Shown here: positions 5,838 through 7,998 of the stretch, piece after piece
Position numbering within the stretch: position 1 is the stretch's first letter
Layout of the letters: each line of letters opens with the position of its first letter
Assembly: GCA_029907045.1 (NCBI GenBank)
Contig: JARYMR010000067.1
Span: forward strand, 1-7,998
Length of the DNA: 7,998 nt
Direction: 5' to 3'
Origin: Candidatus Bathyarchaeota archaeon
GTDB lineage: Archaea; Thermoproteota; Bathyarchaeia; Bathyarchaeales; UBA233
Program-made: the position numbers and the translations under genes
Notes under the pieces: model-generated
Told to the model about the DNA's origin: nothing
Databases searched by the model: none
What the model saw: only the letters and a program-made list of their open reading frames with translations

Positions 5838-6659
5838 TTGTCAGTGCTTGAAGTGGAAAACATAACGAAAACATTCGTAACAGATAAATCAAAAATATTA
5901 GTCTTGGACAACGTGAGTTTTTCGATTGGAAACGACGAATTCGTCTGTTTAGTTGGACCCTCCGGATGCGGAAAATCCACGCTGCTCAGAATAATTGCAG
6001 GTCTCGAAAAAGCTGATTCAGGCAAAGTATTATTCCGTGGACAACCCATAACTCAGCCAACTCCAAAAATTGCCATGGTCTTTCAACTTTTCGGACTTTT
6101 ACCATGGAAAACAGCATTAGAAAATGTTGAAGTGCCCTTAGAAGTGCTCGGCATCGAAAAAGAAAAGCGAAAGCATATTGCCGAAGAATACTTGAAAATG
6201 GTTGGACTTGAAGGCTTCGAAAACACTTATCCCCATGACCTTTCAGGCGGAATGAAACAGCGTGTTGGAATCGCAAGGGCATTAGCCCTAAAACCAGAAG
6301 TCCTTTTAATGGATGAACCCTTCTCTTCCTTAGATGAGCTTACGGCCAAAACCCTTCGTAAATTGGTTCTTGACATTTGGCGGAATCCAGCTTTGCCAAC
6401 AAACACTTTCATAATGGTCAGCCACAACGTTGAAGAGGCTGTTTTCATGGCAGACAGAGTTATAGTGATGTCGCCCCGTCCTGGAAAGGTTGTTGGAGAA
6501 GTGAAAATTGACATTCCCAGACCCAGAGAGAAACACCTAAGGGATTCAGCCTACTTTAATCTTGTAGATAAAGTCGTAGAAATACTCGAGAAAAGTAAAG
6601 CAATAACAAAAACTGAAAGCCCCATATCCTTAATGGCAAATAGAACAGATAAAACTTGA
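5838..6659 (+). CDS. ABC transporter ATP-binding protein, NitT/TauT type
   Basis: A 273-residue ATPase subunit that powers the adjacent permease. All nucleotide-binding elements are intact: Walker A GPSGCGKST (40-48), Q-loop VFQ with Q83, signature LSGGMKQR (135-142), Walker B VLLMDEP (155-161, catalytic E160), D-loop SSLD (163-166) and H-loop H196 in VSHN. The sequence LFGLLPWKTALENV (84-97) after the Q-loop is typical of the TauB/SsuB/NrtD group. The C-terminus (about 230-273) is a short helical tail, without the extra AAA-associated domain some relatives have. It starts with TTG behind a strong GGAGGT site, three bases after the permease stop, so the two make an operon. It ends 14 bases from the convergent coiled-coil gene. 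The substrate is not determined by this subunit. Confidence 0.93.
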   Translation: MSVLEVENITKTFVTDKSKILVLDNVSFSIGNDEFVCLVGPSGCGKSTLLRIIAGLEKADSGKVLFRGQPITQPTPKIAMVFQLFGLLPWKTALENVEVPLEVLGIEKEKRKHIAEEYLKMVGLEGFENTYPHDLSGGMKQRVGIARALALKPEVLLMDEPFSSLDELTAKTLRKLVLDIWRNPALPTNTFIMVSHNVEEAVFMADRVIVMSPRPGKVVGEVKIDIPRPREKHLRDSAYFNLVDKVVEILEKSKAITKTESPISLMANRTDKT

Positions 6660-6673
6660 AATTCTTCCTTACA
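6660..6673. other. 14-base convergent gap between the ABC ATPase and the coiled-coil gene
   Basis: The stop codons of the two converging genes are 14 bases apart. The gap is AT-rich (attcttccttac) with no room for separate terminators, so transcripts probably run into each other. Confidence 0.4.
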
Positions 6674-7998
6674 TTAAGGTTGAACACGAGTTTTTGAGAA
6701 AGTTTCTGCGAAAGCCTCATATTCCTTTTCTGAAAACCAGCCTTCTGCCTTAAGTTTTTCAAGTCCACTCTTAATTTTTTCACGCATTGCATTTGTCTTT
6801 AAAATGTCAGCTTTTTCGCCAGCTTCGTTTATTTCTCTCTCAAAAACTGCATCTTGCCCAATTAATGTGGGAAGTTGTTGAAGGAAGGGGCTTATGGCTT
6901 TGAACCTTGGAACGAGTAACTGTTTAACTTTTGTCTTGCCTAAAGCTCCTTTAATCTTCGCCAAAAAGCTTACGCTATTCACCATTGACGGAGGAAATAA
7001 AACATAACGCTTTTTCGATTCAGACTGATAACAAGCCAGATAGAAAGGTATGAAGATTAAAGCGCTTTTCACCCTTGTTTGTTTGATTCCCAACTTTTCA
7101 AAATTGGAAATTTCCACCTCTCTCATTTTAGCCATTTTATTGATTTGCTCAATTATTGCAGAAGTCTGTTTTTCCAGCTTTTCCATTTCTTGCATATGAA
7201 GTTGGATTTTAGCGTCTTGAGAAGCTTCAAGCTCCAGCAACTCTTTCTGGGCTTCTTTAATTTTCGATTCCCATTCAGACCTCAACCTAAAAGTTTCAGC
7301 AGACTTATTGTCTTCTGTTTCCTTTATCTTCTCTTCAAGCTCTTCTATCTTAACTTCAATTTCGGAAAACTCCTTCTTGCTTTCATTAGCCTTCTCTTTC
7401 CATTTCTTTTCGCCAACCTCATCCTTATTGGCGGCACACGTTTGCGCTTCTATTTTACAACGTTCAATTTTGTTGCGCACTTGTTCTCTGGTTTTTTCGA
7501 GTTTAACCTTCTCCTTTTGCAAGGGAAGAAGTTGTTTCTCAAATTTCTGTGTTAGCTGAGTGATTTGTTCGTCATATTCCTCGTTTATACGGTCGACTTT
7601 CGGCATTATCACCTTTTCTTGCTTCTTGATTTCCTCGCCGTATTCTTCCTTAATCGCTCTTATCTTATCCCGAATTGTTTTAGTGAAGTTTCGGGTTGTT
7701 TTATTCAGAAGTTTCATGCTCTCGTAAAGGAGACCAACATCTTCTTTGAACTCTAATCGTAAGTTTTCAAGCTCCTGAATCGTGGATGAAATTACTGATT
7801 CGTCAATTGCAGCTGGCAAAAACACCATTTCAGATGGCGGACTTTCAAGTTTTTGGGCTCCAGAAAGGTATAAGCTGAACTCGCTGAGAAAGGTTGGTTC
7901 TGTAATGAGAGCCTCAATTGCCATAGTCTTTTCATTAGTAGGAACTTGAAAATAGTTAGCATTGTCGGATAGGAAAGCCACGTAGGTTTCTAGAGTTT
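6674..7998 (-). CDS. long coiled-coil protein of unknown function, 5' end beyond the right edge
   Basis: I do not recognise this family. The frame is open to the window edge: upstream of the GTG at 7981 it reads TLETY with no stop and no ribosome site, so the gene very likely begins outside and 440 residues are visible. Numbering from that GTG, residues 1-60 form a mixed, partly hydrophobic segment (MVFLPAAIDESV at 52-63). Residues about 65-300 are almost all Glu, Lys, Gln and Leu in heptad-like order with hardly any Gly or Pro, a long rod-like coiled coil. Residues 303-435 are a compact C-terminal region with the hydrophobic strand SALIFIPFYLACYQ (306-319), RYVLFPPSMV (325-334) and a last helical part GLEKLKAEGWFSEKEYEAF. 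No ATPase motif or signal peptide is visible. The layout suggests a structural or scaffold protein, perhaps with an N-terminal domain beyond the edge; that is inference. Confidence 0.8.
   Translation of the reverse strand, partial: TLETYVAFLSDNANYFQVPTNEKTMAIEALITEPTFLSEFSLYLSGAQKLESPPSEMVFLPAAIDESVISSTIQELENLRLEFKEDVGLLYESMKLLNKTTRNFTKTIRDKIRAIKEEYGEEIKKQEKVIMPKVDRINEEYDEQITQLTQKFEKQLLPLQKEKVKLEKTREQVRNKIERCKIEAQTCAANKDEVGEKKWKEKANESKKEFSEIEVKIEELEEKIKETEDNKSAETFRLRSEWESKIKEAQKELLELEASQDAKIQLHMQEMEKLEKQTSAIIEQINKMAKMREVEISNFEKLGIKQTRVKSALIFIPFYLACYQSESKKRYVLFPPSMVNSVSFLAKIKGALGKTKVKQLLVPRFKAISPFLQQLPTLIGQDAVFEREINEAGEKADILKTNAMREKIKSGLEKLKAEGWFSEKEYEAFAETFSKTRVQP

Noticed and set aside
7079..7555. 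158-codon plus-strand frame rich in Phe and Leu
   Set aside because: It is the antisense of the Glu/Lys-rich coiled coil, which automatically gives Phe, Leu and Ser codons. It is not a real membrane protein.
7979..7981. GTG at 7981 as the true start of the coiled-coil gene
   Set aside because: The frame stays open to the window edge with protein-like codons, and no ribosome site precedes the GTG, so the start is probably outside.

Overview
The window looks like a piece of an uncultured archaeal chromosome. Reasons: an archaeal-type NucS/EndoMS nuclease, a UPF0282 metallo-hydrolase (known to me mainly from archaea), an HdrA-type heterodisulfide reductase subunit next to a polyferredoxin, TATA-like promoters (one placed for a leaderless transcript), and GGTG/GAGG ribosome sites. 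A Bathyarchaeia-like or related anaerobic lineage is my best guess. It rests on gene content and style, not on a marker gene.

Layout. Positions 1-1722 are on the minus strand: a class I methyltransferase (1162-1722), then with its own promoter a six-cluster polyferredoxin (138-1061) followed after one base by the first 45 codons of hdrA, which runs off the left edge. This is a redox unit that probably passes electrons between ferredoxin-like carriers and a heterodisulfide reductase. At about 1748 a TATA-like element lies between the methyltransferase and a divergent plus-strand cluster: nucS (1783-2574), a UPF0282 MBL-fold hydrolase (2571-3482, overlapping by ATGA) and a family I inorganic pyrophosphatase (3530-4074). 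After a 95-base gap come a fused two-domain ABC permease (4170-5834) and its ATPase (5838-6659), together a likely anion importer of the nitrate/sulfonate/taurine type with no binding protein in view. A convergent minus-strand gene (6674 to the right edge) encodes a long coiled-coil protein I do not recognise.

The clearest anomaly is in the pyrophosphatase. Its reading frame breaks at a run of six T (3934-3939). The conserved C-terminal part, including the active-site Tyr-Lys pair, continues in the -1 frame to 4074. One extra T would give a complete 181-residue enzyme. The site also has the form of a -1 slippery heptamer (T TTT TTG). A sequencing or assembly indel is the simplest reading, but a real mutation or recoding cannot be excluded from sequence alone.

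I saw no tRNA, rRNA, CRISPR array, insertion sequence or long repeat. No stretch above 300 bases lacks a gene. I did not find a convincing new multi-gene system. The least explained gene is the coiled-coil protein at the right edge.
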